Shown here one piece after another: positions 35,461-44,222 of a DNA stretch of 64,000 nt. Numbering within the stretch: the first letter of the stretch is position 1; each line of letters opens with the position of its first letter. The translations under genes were made by a program, and so were the position numbers. Source of the DNA: Streptomyces sp. NBC_00289 (GTDB taxonomy: Bacteria > Actinomycetota > Actinomycetes > Streptomycetales > Streptomycetaceae); assembly GCF_041435115.1 (NCBI RefSeq), contig NZ_CP108046.1, positions 10,168,001-10,232,000 of the forward strand. The letters run 5' to 3'. The notes beneath the pieces were generated by a model, which searched no databases, had not been told where the DNA came from, and saw only the letters and a list, made by a program, of their open reading frames with translations.

Positions 35461-36349
35461 GCGTTTTCAGGGTGGCCACTGATCGAGTGATGCAAGGGGA
35501 TGGCTGGCAGGGCAACGGACGAGGCTCCCAGGCAGTTGAGAGAGGTATCTGACATGCGATCTCGGTTGCCGGGGAGCCCCGTTGATTACGTATCCTGCCG
35601 CACTCGACCTCCCGCATGCCCTCGTGGAGACGGTCACGATGCTGATCGTCCTTCGTGAGGGTGACCGCCGGTGCAAGCTCCGTCCGTCCGCGCGTGCGGT
35701 TGTCGCGCTCGTGTACTTGCGCCAGCACACCACGCTGGCCCAGATCGCCGCTGGTTTCCGCATCAGCGTCGGGACCGCGCACGCCTATGTCCGCTCCGTG
35801 GTGGGCCTGCTGGCGCGCCGGGCTCCGGGGCTGACGCGGGCCCTGCGTGAAGTGAAGGCCCGGGCGGAATACGTGCTGGTGGACGGCACCCTCGCGGAGT
35901 GCGACCGGGTCGGTGACGGCCGCGGGGACTACTCGGGAAAGCACCGGCGTCACGGTGTGAACCTGCAGGTCGTCACCGATCCGGACGGCACCATCGTATG
36001 GATCTCGAAGGCGCTGCCCGGTCGCACCCACGACCTCACCGCCGCCCGCACCCACCGGATCATCGACACCTGCCGCAGACTCGGTATCCCGGTCCTGGCC
36101 GACCTCGGCTACCTCGGTGCCGGCGGCACCATCACCACCCCGATCCGACGTTCTCCCGGCAAAGAACTCAACCGCCGGCAGCTATCGCTGAACAGGGCTC
36201 ATGCCCGCCTGCGCTACCCGGTCGAGCGCGGCATGGCCCGATTGAAGACCTGGCGGATCTTCCGCAAAGCCCGCTGCAGCCCCACCTGGCTCACCACCGC
36301 AGCCAAAGCCGTCCTCACCCTTGAGAGCTACTGCTGAAAATCCTCAGTG
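35455..36349 (+). mobile_element. IS5 type B, copy 2 (identical to 18368-19262)
   Basis: 895 bp with the same ends as copy 1. Flanks differ completely (pterin dehydratase on the left, another IS5 remnant on the right). No target duplication is apparent, so a deletion probably followed insertion. Confidence 0.8.
35582..36337 (+). CDS. IS5-type B transposase, intact (copy 2)
   Basis: 251 residues from TTG 35582, the same protein as at 18495 with all three catalytic residues ([20 protein letters not shown]). Both copies are potentially active. Confidence 0.85.
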   Translation: MITYPAALDLPHALVETVTMLIVLREGDRRCKLRPSARAVVALVYLRQHTTLAQIAAGFRISVGTAHAYVRSVVGLLARRAPGLTRALREVKARAEYVLVDGTLAECDRVGDGRGDYSGKHRRHGVNLQVVTDPDGTIVWISKALPGRTHDLTAARTHRIIDTCRRLGIPVLADLGYLGAGGTITTPIRRSPGKELNRRQLSLNRAHARLRYPVERGMARLKTWRIFRKARCSPTWLTTAAKAVLTLESYC

Positions 36350-36351
36350 TC

Positions 36352-36795
36352 CTACATGGTCAGTTTGAGGAACCGCTTGTAGCAGCAGAGAGCGGATGCC
36401 AGGCCGAGAAAGGCCAGGTAGGTGCCTGGCTTCCACTCGTAGCGGTGGTTGAGACGGCGGTAGCCCGTCAGCCAGGACATGGTGCGCTCGATGCCCCACC
36501 TGCGACGGCCGAGCCGCTCGCTGGAGTCAATGCCCTTGCGGGCGATACGGACGCCAATGCGTTTGCCCCACAGCCATCGCCGCAGGTGGGGGATGTCGTA
36601 CGCCTTGTCTGCATGAAGACGCACGGGTTTGGAGTCGGCCGCGTGGGATTCGTGTCCCACGTGGAAATGGGACAGCATCGGCTTCAGCGCGAGACTGTCG
36701 TGGGGGTTGGCCGCGGAGAGCCCGACCCGTAAGGGCAGTCCGTTCGCGTCGGACAGGACATGCATCTTGGAACCTGGCTTACCCCGGTCCACGGG
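36352..36795 (-). pseudogene. IS5-family (IS1182-unrelated) transposase, C-terminal half
   Basis: The minus strand reads D-R-G-K-P-G-S-K-M-H-V-L-S-D-A-N-G-L-P-L-R-V-G-L-S-A-A-N, then H-A-D-K-A-Y-D (second Asp) and R-R-W-G-I-E-R-T-M-S-W-L-T-G-Y-R-R-L (Glu). The N-terminal helix-turn-helix half is absent. It is a different subgroup from types A and B. Confidence 0.75.
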
Positions 36796-36835
36796 GCTCG
36801 GACCTGCAAGGTCGCCCCGAGGCTGCTATATCAAG

Positions 36836-37258
36836 TCAAGCTGCTTGAGGGAGACCATCAGCAGCGATCTGCCGTGTGGGCTGATCTCCTCGTTCGAGGA
36901 GCTTGAAGAGCTGTCGGCAGATTGCGCGCTTGAGGCAGCGCTGGGCGTCCCTCGCGGTCTTCCCCTCGCTGATTCGGCGGGCAACGTAGGCACGGGTGAT
37001 CGGATCGAGACGGATGCGGATCAAGGTGATCGTATGGAGGGCCCGGTTGAGCTGCCGGTCTCCGCTGCGGTTGAGCCTGTGCCGGTTGGTCAGCCCTGAC
37101 GAAGCGGGGATTGGAGCGACGCCTGCGAAGGCCGCGAACGCTGCCTCGGACCGAAAGCGGCCGGAGTGCGACCAGCTGATCAGGATCTGAGCGGCACTGA
37201 TGGGCCCGATGCCCTGCAGCACGAGGAGTTCGGGAGCGACGGTGCGAACGAGCGCTAA
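36836..37258 (-). pseudogene. IS110-family transposase, C-terminal domain
   Basis: The minus strand reads L-L-V-L-Q-G-I-G-P-I-S-A-A-Q-I-L-I-S-W-S-H-S-G-R-F-R-S-E-A-A-F-A-A-F-A-G-V-A-P-I-P-A-S-S-G, the Transposase_20 domain with its helix-hairpin-helix and conserved Ser. It ends in a helical tail. The DEDD catalytic domain is missing, and the IS4 element starts at its upstream edge. Confidence 0.75.
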
Positions 37259-38778
37259 CCTCAATACCAGTGACTTAGTGACCTAGCTTCGTCGGGCTTT
37301 GGTTGACGGGTTGATCGGGGCGGTGCGCCAGTGCGGGGCGATGGTCATGGCGTCTGCTGGGTCCCGGGTGGGCTGAGGCCAGGTGTAGTGCTCGTCGCGT
37401 TTGACGCCGAAGTTGGACATCTTGCGTTTGACCACGCGCGGGTTGGAGCGTCTGCGGCGGGTGGGTAACAGGCGCGCGGTGATCTCGCGGAGTTCGTCGG
37501 TGAGGGCGGCGGTCAGACGGTCAGGGGAAAAGGCCGCCTGCGCGGTGACCTGGCGTCGTGCGAGGCGGATGCTCCGGGTGAAGGAGAGCCTGTCGGGGTC
37601 GAGGCCGGCCTGCTCGGCGGCGTCGTGCATCAGGGTGCGGATGGCGTGGTGGACCAGCAGGTGTGCCCAGACCTCCTGCTCGACGCCTTCGGGTGAGCGG
37701 GAGCGCAGGACCTGGGCAGGTCCGCGTTGATGGGTCTTCAGCTCGTCCAGCGTGTTCTCGAACTCCCACCGCTGGTGGTAGAGGGCGGCCAGCTCGGTGG
37801 CCGGGGCGGCATCGGGATCGAGGACCGTGGTGATCAGCCGGTAAGGGGCGTCCTGCCCGGGATCGTCCAGGGTGTACTCGATCACCCGCACCATTTCCGG
37901 GTCGGCACGCTTGCGGTGGTCTCTGGCCGCGACGATCTCTGACAAGTACGAGCCGTCGGGCAGCTCTTCGCGGACCGGCAGCACCTGGTGGGAACGGATG
38001 CGCCACAGCAGGTCCGCACCGCCGGCCGAGGCCGCCCGCCACAGCTCCAGGCCGGTGAAGCCGCGGTCGGCCAGCAGCAGATCGTCCTCGCCCAGGTGAC
38101 CGAACAGCTCGCGGGCCAGCACGAGTTCGGACGTGGTGCATGGGCCGAGAGCCGCCGTGGTGATGGCATGGGTGCCGCACTCGGCCAGCGCGACCACCCG
38201 CACCTGCGGATACGCACACCGCTGGGTGCGGTGGGTCTTCGGGCGCCCGAAGTGCGCCACGTTCTCCTGGCTGTCCGGAACGTCGAAGACTGTGCCGTCG
38301 ATGGCCATCAGCCGCCACCGGCCGTAGAAGGCACCCGGTGTCGATTCCGTGGCCAACGGCCGGGCCACCGAGGCGAACAGGGCCTTCAGCGGTTCTGGAC
38401 CGAGTTTCGCGCGCGCTCTCGAGATCGCCCCCGTGGTCGGTACCTGCCACGACCCCGACCAGCGCTTCGCCCAGGTCAGCCCATGCGTCAGCAGCCGAGC
38501 GACCTCTTCGTAGCCCTGGCCGGAGAACAAGCACATCGCCAGCACGAAGTAGACCACCACGCGCGGCGGCAGCAGCCGGTTACGCTGCCCGGACCTCCCG
38601 CACTGGGCCACCACCCGATCCACCAGCTCCGGCGGGAACGACCGCGTCAACAGCCCGACCGCGATGCGATCCGACAACCGCTCGTCCGTCTCCGGCTTCA
38701 CCTGACCCGGCCGTGGCATCCCGGCACCTCCCCGCCACGCACCCTACCAGCCACCACCCTAAGTCACTGGTATTGAGG
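37259..38778 (-). mobile_element. IS4-family element, complete
   Basis: Perfect 20-bp inverted repeats (CCTCAATACCAGTGACTTAG at 37259 and its complement ending at 38778) enclose 1520 bp with one intact transposase. It is inserted next to the IS110 fragment. I could not recognise a clear target duplication. Confidence 0.8.
37283..38719 (-). CDS. IS4-family transposase, intact
   Basis: 478 residues. An N-terminal IS4 domain (L-P-P-R-V-V-V-Y-F-V-L-A-M-C-L-F) is followed by the DDE_Tnp_1 core: M-A-I-D-G-T-V-F-D-V-P-D (first Asp), L-L-L-A-D-R-G-F-T-G (second Asp) and the Y-(2)-R-(3)-E-(6)-K signature as Y-H-Q-R-W-E-F-E-N-T-L-D-E-L-K. Length and motifs are complete, so it may be functional. Confidence 0.9.
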   Translation of the reverse strand: MPRPGQVKPETDERLSDRIAVGLLTRSFPPELVDRVVAQCGRSGQRNRLLPPRVVVYFVLAMCLFSGQGYEEVARLLTHGLTWAKRWSGSWQVPTTGAISRARAKLGPEPLKALFASVARPLATESTPGAFYGRWRLMAIDGTVFDVPDSQENVAHFGRPKTHRTQRCAYPQVRVVALAECGTHAITTAALGPCTTSELVLARELFGHLGEDDLLLADRGFTGLELWRAASAGGADLLWRIRSHQVLPVREELPDGSYLSEIVAARDHRKRADPEMVRVIEYTLDDPGQDAPYRLITTVLDPDAAPATELAALYHQRWEFENTLDELKTHQRGPAQVLRSRSPEGVEQEVWAHLLVHHAIRTLMHDAAEQAGLDPDRLSFTRSIRLARRQVTAQAAFSPDRLTAALTDELREITARLLPTRRRRSNPRVVKRKMSNFGVKRDEHYTWPQPTRDPADAMTIAPHWRTAPINPSTKARRS

Positions 38779-38968
38779 CTAGAGCCGTGGTCGGGACCTG
38801 ACCTGCAACATCACGGCGTTGTGCAACACGCTTTAGAGACAAAGGCAACGACGCCCCTACGCGGCCCGGACGGCGCTCATCAGCCAACCCTTTTCTGACC
38901 GCGCCGCAACCACTTCTACAACCGCTGCCGGTGACCCGAGTTCCACTGTCCACCCTGGTACGGATCAC

Positions 38969-39129
38969 CAGACACAGGGACGATCGAGGAGTCCTTCCAG
39001 TCCGGCAAGGACCTGACCGGGCTGGACGAACATCAGGTCAGATACGGGACGTCCTGGCACTGCCGGGTCCCTCTCGCCCGCCCATGCCTCCTCACCGTCG
39101 TCCGCGCGGACGAACTCCACCCGTCATCC
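38969..39129 (+). pseudogene. IS701-family transposase scrap (copy 2)
   Basis: Same sequence as the complement of 24330-24490 (I-E-E-S-F-Q-S-G-K-D-L-T-G-L-D-E-H-Q-V-R), carried along inside the inverted repeat. Confidence 0.55.
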
Positions 39130-39263
39130 CAGGGCCGGACGGGCCGATTGCCCGATTTTTATGTTTTGGGTATCGTCTACTCAGGGAGCCTGCGCTCGAC
39201 GGGAGTGTGCTGGAAGTACCAGAAGAAGCATTCCGGCCCCCTTCCGGACAGGCAGTGATCTTG

Positions 39264-39758
39264 ATGACGACCACCACGATCTCCCGCAGCCGGCAGCAGC
39301 GCCCCGCGCCGCACGCCGCCGCGGCCGGTGCGCGCGTGTTCAGCCTGCCACTGGAACACGGACCGCTCGCACCGGCCACCGCCCGCCGTGCCGCCCGCCC
39401 CATCCTGGCCTCCTGGGGACTAGATGAGAACCAGCTCTACGACGCCCTGCTGGTCATCTCCGAACTGGTCACCAACGCCGTCACCCACGCCCTGCCCCCC
39501 GTCGCCCTGCACCTGCACACCACCACCAACGGCCCAGGCCGCGTCCAAGTCCACGTCAGCGACGGCGGCCCCCACACCGCCTCCCCCACCACCAGCTGGG
39601 CCACCACCCGCCCCACAGACGAACACGGCCGCGGCACCACCATCATCACCACCCTCGCCCACCACACCGGCACCACCCCCAACACCAACAACGACAACGA
39701 CACCAACACCGACACCGACGGTCTCATCGACCACTGGGCCGACCTCGGCGCCGCCTGA
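39264..39758 (+). CDS. RsbW-like ATP-binding anti-sigma factor (copy 2)
   Basis: 164 residues from ATG 39264, the same protein as 23700-24194 including the N box E-L-V-T-N-A and the G-box motifs. In this copy the one-base homopolymer deletion lies upstream of the start. It opens a longer in-frame reading frame from 38931, but that extension is IS701 debris and not part of the gene. Its STAS partner downstream is truncated, so this copy may lack its antagonist. Confidence 0.75.
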   Translation: MTTTTISRSRQQRPAPHAAAAGARVFSLPLEHGPLAPATARRAARPILASWGLDENQLYDALLVISELVTNAVTHALPPVALHLHTTTNGPGRVQVHVSDGGPHTASPTTSWATTRPTDEHGRGTTIITTLAHHTGTTPNTNNDNDTNTDTDGLIDHWADLGAA

Positions 39759-39852
39759 CCCCACCAGGCATCCTGGAAGAACCCCGCCCCACACGCGGGA
39801 GCACCAGGAAGCCAGCCAGCCCTGGCCCACCCGAACATCTCCGGAGGCGGCC

Positions 39853-40062
39853 ATGCGAGCGGACCAACTGCTCCAGACCCACACCCTGTGGCACGGAGAC
39901 ACCGTCCTGCTCCGAGAACGGAATCGTGGACGAAGCAGTTCGAGCCGCGGAATATCCAAAGCCAGGAAAGGTTATGACGTCATTCTGGTGCAGATCAGAT
40001 CAGGGGATGTAAGGCGGGAAGCAAGCCAGCTGATCCTCCGAGAAGCCAGTACTCAACTTTGA
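39853..40062 (+). pseudogene. STAS-domain gene truncated at repeat breakpoint
   Basis: ATG 39853 with GGAGG upstream begins M-R-A-D-Q-L-L-Q-T-H-T-L-W-H-G-D-T-V-L-L-R as in the intact protein. It departs after residue 21 at the breakpoint (39914) into E-R-N-R-G-R-S-S-S. The remaining 48 residues are unrelated read-through to a stop at 40060-40062. The phosphorylation loop is absent. Confidence 0.75.
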
Positions 40063-40428
40063 CAGAGATAAGCCAGGGATCAGGAATTTCCGAATCGGGG
40101 CTGCGGTGGCACTAGTGGCAGCTTCCTGTCGTGGCTCAGCGTTTCCACCTCCATCCCCGGACTGGGCAGTCTAGGAAGTTCATCATCCAGTGCCTGGAAT
40201 GCCGGATTCCGGTCATCGTTCTCCTAGTGAATGGCGTCCACGACGGGCTTCAGAGGAGAGTTCATTCTATTCTCCGTTAGTCCACCTGTTTTCGGAGTGA
40301 CCACTTGCGCGAATTTACAAACAGTCTGCCGCTGGTATACAGTTCAATCGGAGCTCACTAATGGACACGCCCTGGGATTTCGCTGACCTGCGCTTTCTAA
40401 CCGCCCTTCGTATCACGGTGGGCGTTGG
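40063..40428 (+). other. Low-GC intergenic stretch with a lipoprotein-signal-like remnant
   Basis: From about 40079 one frame reads I-R-N-F-R-I-G-A-A-V-A-L-V-A-A-S-C-R-G-S-A-F and stops near 40180. It looks like a lipoprotein signal peptide with lipobox V-A-A-S-C, but there is no usable start codon. Nothing else is recognised here. Confidence 0.25.
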
Positions 40429-41148
40429 GTGGGTCCGCCATGGGTCCGCACAGTGAATGCCGCTGGACAGGAGCGCCTGCACGCCACCCGCCCCCATCAC
40501 ACTGTGCGCGGTGCGGCGATGCTGCTGGCAGCCAAATCATCCGGGGGATGGCACGGAGATCAGGCCACAGAGGTGCTGCCCTCGGCAGGATTGCTGCTGG
40601 ACGGGGCACTGACGGGGGCATTCTCCGTGCAACGGCAGGGCTGGTTCAGGCGGACCGTTACCGTGCATCCGGGCGATATGAACCCTGCCTTGGCGCCGGA
40701 TCAGGCCGTGCGGGATTTGGCTCGCCGGGTCCACGAGGCAACACTGGGTACGGTGTGGACTTGGCTGGAGCGCGCGGCTGTCTTCGCTCCAGACCTGGTC
40801 TGCCGCGAACTCGAGACGGCCGGAGTAGCGCACCGATGCACTCCCAGGGACTGGCGGGCCCGGCTCGTCAACGACTTCGGCATGGACATCGACGACACGC
40901 AAGCTCACCGCCACGCGCTTCAACGGGTGCTGGACGCTGTCGAGGGTCGAGGCAACCAATCGGACGTAGCCCTCACGCTTCTCCTGGATGCCCAGAACGT
41001 GCTCCCCCATGTAGTCCCCGCAGTCAGCCGTCGGAGAGCCAGGAGACAGCTGCTGGCACGCGTGCACGAGCTCCCCACGCCTGCGCGGGAAGTGGTGGAC
41101 ATGATGCAGTCCTGGCGTCATAGAAGAGAAATGGAAGGTGGTGACTGA
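40429..41148 (+). CDS. Hypothetical protein, 239 aa, possibly GPP34-like
   Basis: A continuous frame from GTG 40429, with GTG 40453 as an alternative. Features: A-A-M-L-L-A-A-K-S-S-G-G-W, L-L-L-D-G-A-L-T-G-A-F-S-V-Q, then a helical middle (A-V-R-D-L-A-R-R-V-H-E-A, V-W-T-W-L-E-R-A-A) and L-V-C-R-E-L-E-T-A-G-V-A-H-R-C. The pattern of a small-residue helix, a basic segment, then E-L-x-x-x-G-V resembles GOLPH3/GPP34-type lipid-binding proteins of actinobacteria, but I could not confirm a motif. No signal peptide or membrane span. Strand and codon usage favour a real gene. It stands alone. Confidence 0.5.
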   Translation: MGPPWVRTVNAAGQERLHATRPHHTVRGAAMLLAAKSSGGWHGDQATEVLPSAGLLLDGALTGAFSVQRQGWFRRTVTVHPGDMNPALAPDQAVRDLARRVHEATLGTVWTWLERAAVFAPDLVCRELETAGVAHRCTPRDWRARLVNDFGMDIDDTQAHRHALQRVLDAVEGRGNQSDVALTLLLDAQNVLPHVVPAVSRRRARRQLLARVHELPTPAREVVDMMQSWRHRREMEGGD

Positions 41149-41509
41149 CCACAATTGCGGTGCCGTAGTAATGAACACCAGCTCCCGACGTCTGCAATGT
41201 CAGGCGGCCGAGGCAGCCACACGGCACAGCGGCTTTGGGAACTGCTCCCTGGCCAGCCAACGTCCATCGCGTGGGCCCGTCGCCGAGATGGGTGCGAGTT
41301 CCGTGATCGACGGCCGTTGTCCGCGGCCAGGTCCCGGCGGCCAGGCTCAGCCTCGGCATACGATGACGTCCAGCCGCCGCAAGGTTGAACCCTGGATATT
41401 CAGCGGGATTAGGTGATCCGACGTCCCGATAGCAGAAAGGCCCCGTTGACCTGCAATGCCGGCGAGTTAGGGCATTAGCCTCGATCTGCTCTGAAAATCC
41501 CCGCCTGAT
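41149..41509. other. Intergenic stretch, nothing recognised
   Basis: About 360 bp between the 239-aa gene and the IS110 fragment. I see no convincing coding sequence, RNA or repeat on either strand. Confidence 0.4.
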
Positions 41510-42200
41510 CAGCCGTTGGTGCGGGGTTCGAGAGATACGTCGTAGCCGAGCCGGGTGAGCTGGCCAACGAGTCTGCGGGTGTGCCCGGACTTGCGGATGC
41601 GGTTGATGAAGTGGTCGGCGCCGAGGTCCTGGTAGGGAGTGTCCCTGGTGAGGATGTGCCAGACGGCGACGCGGATCGAGTTCTCGAGGGCGACGAGCGC
41701 GCGTTTCTTGCCCCGGTGGCCGACCAGGCGCCGGAACTAGGCGGCGAGATAGGTGTTCTTCGAGCGGGCCGCTGCCGCGGCAGCGTTGCCCAGGACTCCC
41801 TTGAGCCAGGCGTCACCGTGGCGGGTGCGTCCGCTGGTGACCTTGCCGGCGGATTCGTGGTTGCCCAGGCAGACCCGGCCCAGGAAGCGAGGTGGCCGGC
41901 AGTGGGGAAGCGCCCCCTGCCGACCCCGATCTCCGCAACCACGACCTGGGCTGCGGTGCGACTGATTCCCGGGATGGTCACCAGCAGCTCCAGCTGGCGC
42001 CGGTAGGGCTCAAGACGGCGGTCTCGGCGGTGAGCCCTTTGACGGTGGCTGTGGCGGCGTCAATGCGATCCAGCATGGTGCGGGCCAGGAAAGCGTGGTG
42101 ATCGGTGAAGAATCCGGTCAACGCCTAAACCAGTTGGGCTTCCTTGTCCTTCAGGGTTCCGACGGCGAGCCGGGCCAGAACCTGAGGGTCGCGCTCACCG
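41510..42200 (-). pseudogene. IS110-family transposase, frameshifted
   Basis: From the right, L-T-G-F-F-T-D-H-H-A-F-L-A-R-T-M-L-D-R-I-D-A-A-T-A. Then M-T-I-P-G-I-S-R-T-A-A-Q-V-V-V-A-E-I-G-V-G-R-G-R-F-P-T-A-G-H-L-A-S-W-A-G, and in other frames the conserved A-W-L-K-G-V-L-G-N-A-A-A-A-A-A-R-S-K-N. The end is L-G-Y-D-V-S-L-E-P-R-T-N-G. This is the C-terminal half of an IS110 with at least three frame changes. It is a different copy from 36836-37258. Confidence 0.65.
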
Positions 42201-42224
42201 CCGATCACACGTGTTCGCGCACCA

Positions 42225-42440
42225 CGCGGCCAGCGGATGAAACCCGAACGGCTTCTTCCAGGTCGCCGTAGCGCCCTACTTCTTCGACGCCGCCGTGATG
42301 ATCGTCGCGTCCATATCGATCACTACCCAGCCATGCAGCCGCTTCCCGGCGACCGTCAGCCAGGGGAAGCCGCCCGGCCGCAGATGCAGCAGCGACCACA
42401 CGTGCCGGCGTACCCGCGCCCGCACCTTAGATGAACATCT
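42225..42440 (-). pseudogene. IS1380-family transposase scrap
   Basis: The minus strand reads L-T-V-A-G-K-R-L-H-G-W-V-V-I-D-M-D-A-T-I-I-T-A-A-S-K-K, the strand carrying the first catalytic Asp of the subgroup seen at 12.3-13.8 kb (M-D-A-T-V-V). Its limits are uncertain. Confidence 0.5.
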
Positions 42441-42588
42441 CCGCGGCTGGCGCACCCCCGACAGCGCCAACCGCTGGCTCCTCGTGCGCTCCTCCCCCTC
42501 CACCGCCCGCAAACACGGCCTCAACCCCATGAACGTCCTCCGCGACCTCTTCGCCGGAAACGTCTGGCTGCCGCCCGCTCACGCGTAA
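42430..42588 (+). pseudogene. IS66-family transposase, C-terminal scrap
   Basis: The plus strand reads S-S-P-S-T-A-R-K-H-G-L-N-P-M-N-V-L-R-D-L-F-A-G-N-V-W-L-P-P, the last segment of IS66 TnpC, with a stop at 42588. Confidence 0.55.
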
Positions 42589-42675
42589 TCAAACACCTAA
42601 GTAGTCACCCTCTGACCAGCAAGAATGAGGATTGTCGAGGTCCTTGTTCCTGCCACCGTCGGAGGCACTTCCCAG

Positions 42676-43061
42676 GTGAAGAAGCGTATCGGGTTCTACC
42701 CGCGTGTCCGCTTCGAGGGTGGTGGCCGGGCGGTGGTTTCGCAGGCGGGAGGCGTCCTGCTGGAGACGGCAAGGAAGATTGGGTTGGGCCAGGCGATATC
42801 TGCGGCTCTGACGCCGTGGTGCAAGGCGCGGGCAGTGCACGATCCGGGGAAGGTCCCGCTGGATGAGGCCCTGGCGGTCGCGCTCGGCGGGGACTGTCTC
42901 GCGGACGTGGGGATGCTGCGGGCCGAATCTGCCGTGTTCGGTCGGGTGGCCTCAGATCCCACTGTCTCCCGCCTCATCGATGTCCTCGCCTCGGCCGGGC
43001 CGGAAGGCCCTGGCTGCGATCCGCACCTCACGGGCCCATGTCCGCGAACACGTCTGCAAGC
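42676..43061 (+). pseudogene. IS1380-family transposase, N-terminal part (left half of split gene)
   Basis: GTG 42676 starts K-K-R-I-G-F-Y-P-R-V-R-F-E-G-G-G-R-A-V-V-S-Q-A-G-G-V-L-L-E-T-A, close to the 61289 protein. It proceeds through D-P-T-V-S-R-L-I-D-V-L-A. One base is lost near 43000, after which A-I-R-T-S-R-A-H-V-R-E-H-V-C-K-L runs to CTAG at 43061. There IS630 element B begins. The next residues of the protein are found at 25933. Confidence 0.75.
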
Positions 43062-44222
43062 TAGAGATCTTTAAGGGTGTGGGTTACGTGGGGTCGTGAC
43101 GGCTGTCGTAGGCCGCGCTATGCCGGAGGGATGAGGTATCCCGATGGCGGAGGGCTGACGGCTGAGGAGCGGGTTCGGCGTGAGCGGGTCCGGTTGGCGG
43201 CCGCTGATCTGATCGAGGCGGGGGCCAGTGACCGGGAGGTGGCCCGGCGGTTCAGGGTGACCCGGATGTCAGCGAACCGCTGGCGTCGGGGGTTGGCTTC
43301 GGGTGGTCGGCAGGCACTGGTCTCCAAGGGCCCGGGCGGTGCCCGCTGCAAGCTTGATGCGCGCCAACTGCGTGCGCTGGAAGCGGTGTTGGACGCTGGG
43401 CCGGCCGCCGCCGGCTGGAGCGACCAGTGCTGGACTCTGGCGAGGATCGCCGAGGTCGTGCGCCGACGGTTCGGCGTGGAGTACACCCTGGCCGGGATGG
43501 ACCTGCTGCTGCACCGCATCGGCTGGAGCGTGCAGGTCCCCTCCCGCAAGGCCACCGAGCGCGACGAGGCGAAGGTCGCCGCCTGGAAGGACGAGCAGTG
43601 GCCCGTCATAAAAAGACGGCGGCGGACCTGGGCGCCTGGCTCTGCTTCGAGGACGAAGCTGGCCAGGGGCTGAGGCCGCCCAAAGGCCGAACCTGGGGCC
43701 GACGAGGCCACACGCCCGTCGTGCGCGTCACCGCGGCGGGCACCAAGCGCATCTCCATGGCGGCACTGATCTGCACCAAGTCCGGCCACCGGGCCCGGCT
43801 GATCTACCGCATTCATCTCGACCGCGGCCCCGCCAAAGGCCGGCGCAAGGGCTTCACCGAGACCGACTACGCTCGCCTGCTCGACGCCGCACACCAGCAA
43901 CTCGGCGGCCCGATCGTCCTGGTCTGGGACAATCTGAACACGCACGTCAGCCGCACCATGCGGGAGCTGATCGACGCCCGATTATGGCTGACCGTTTACC
44001 AACTCCCCGCGTACGCGCCCGAGTTCAACCCGGTCGAGGGCGTGTGGTCGCACCTGAAGCGGTCCCTGGCCAACCTCACCAAACACAGCCTCGACCAGCT
44101 CACCACGCTGGTGAAGAACCGGCTCAAACGGATGCAGTACCGCCCTGGCCTCATCGACGGCCTCATCGCCAAGACCGGCCTCGACTTCCAACCGCCGTAA
44201 CCTCGGCGATTGAAGATCTCTA
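43061..44222 (+). mobile_element. IS630-family element B, inserted in IS1380
   Basis: The ends CTAGAGATCTTTAA (43061) and the complement of the right end, CTAGAGATCTTCAA (44222), are inverted repeats within CTAG, giving a TA target. The right-hand CTAG is shared with element C copy 2, which starts at 44220. Confidence 0.8.
43131..44200 (+). CDS. IS630 transposase B, two frames joined by a likely -1 frameshift
   Basis: ATG 43131 begins [13 protein letters not shown]. The first frame holds the helix-turn-helix domains up to [12 protein letters not shown]. The second holds [17 protein letters not shown] and A-P-E-F-N-P-V-E-G (D-D-E). The change of frame falls on ATA-AAA-AGA near 43608-43616 and needs -1. 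This is the same type of site as in element A. The joined protein is about 356 residues. Confidence 0.8.

Larger units (their letters stand above)
38834..39914 (+). repeat. 1081-bp inverted repeat, member 2 (partner 23544-24625)
   Basis: It matches the complement of 23544-24625 with one homopolymer deletion. It ends abruptly at 39914 in the middle of the STAS gene, where unrelated lower-GC sequence follows. This breakpoint shows that the copy here is the derived one, since the STAS gene is complete only at 23.2 kb. Confidence 0.85.

Noticed and set aside
38931..39263. Long N-terminal extension of the second RsbW-like copy.
   Set aside because: It exists only because of one homopolymer deletion and translates IS701 debris. 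The first copy lacks it.
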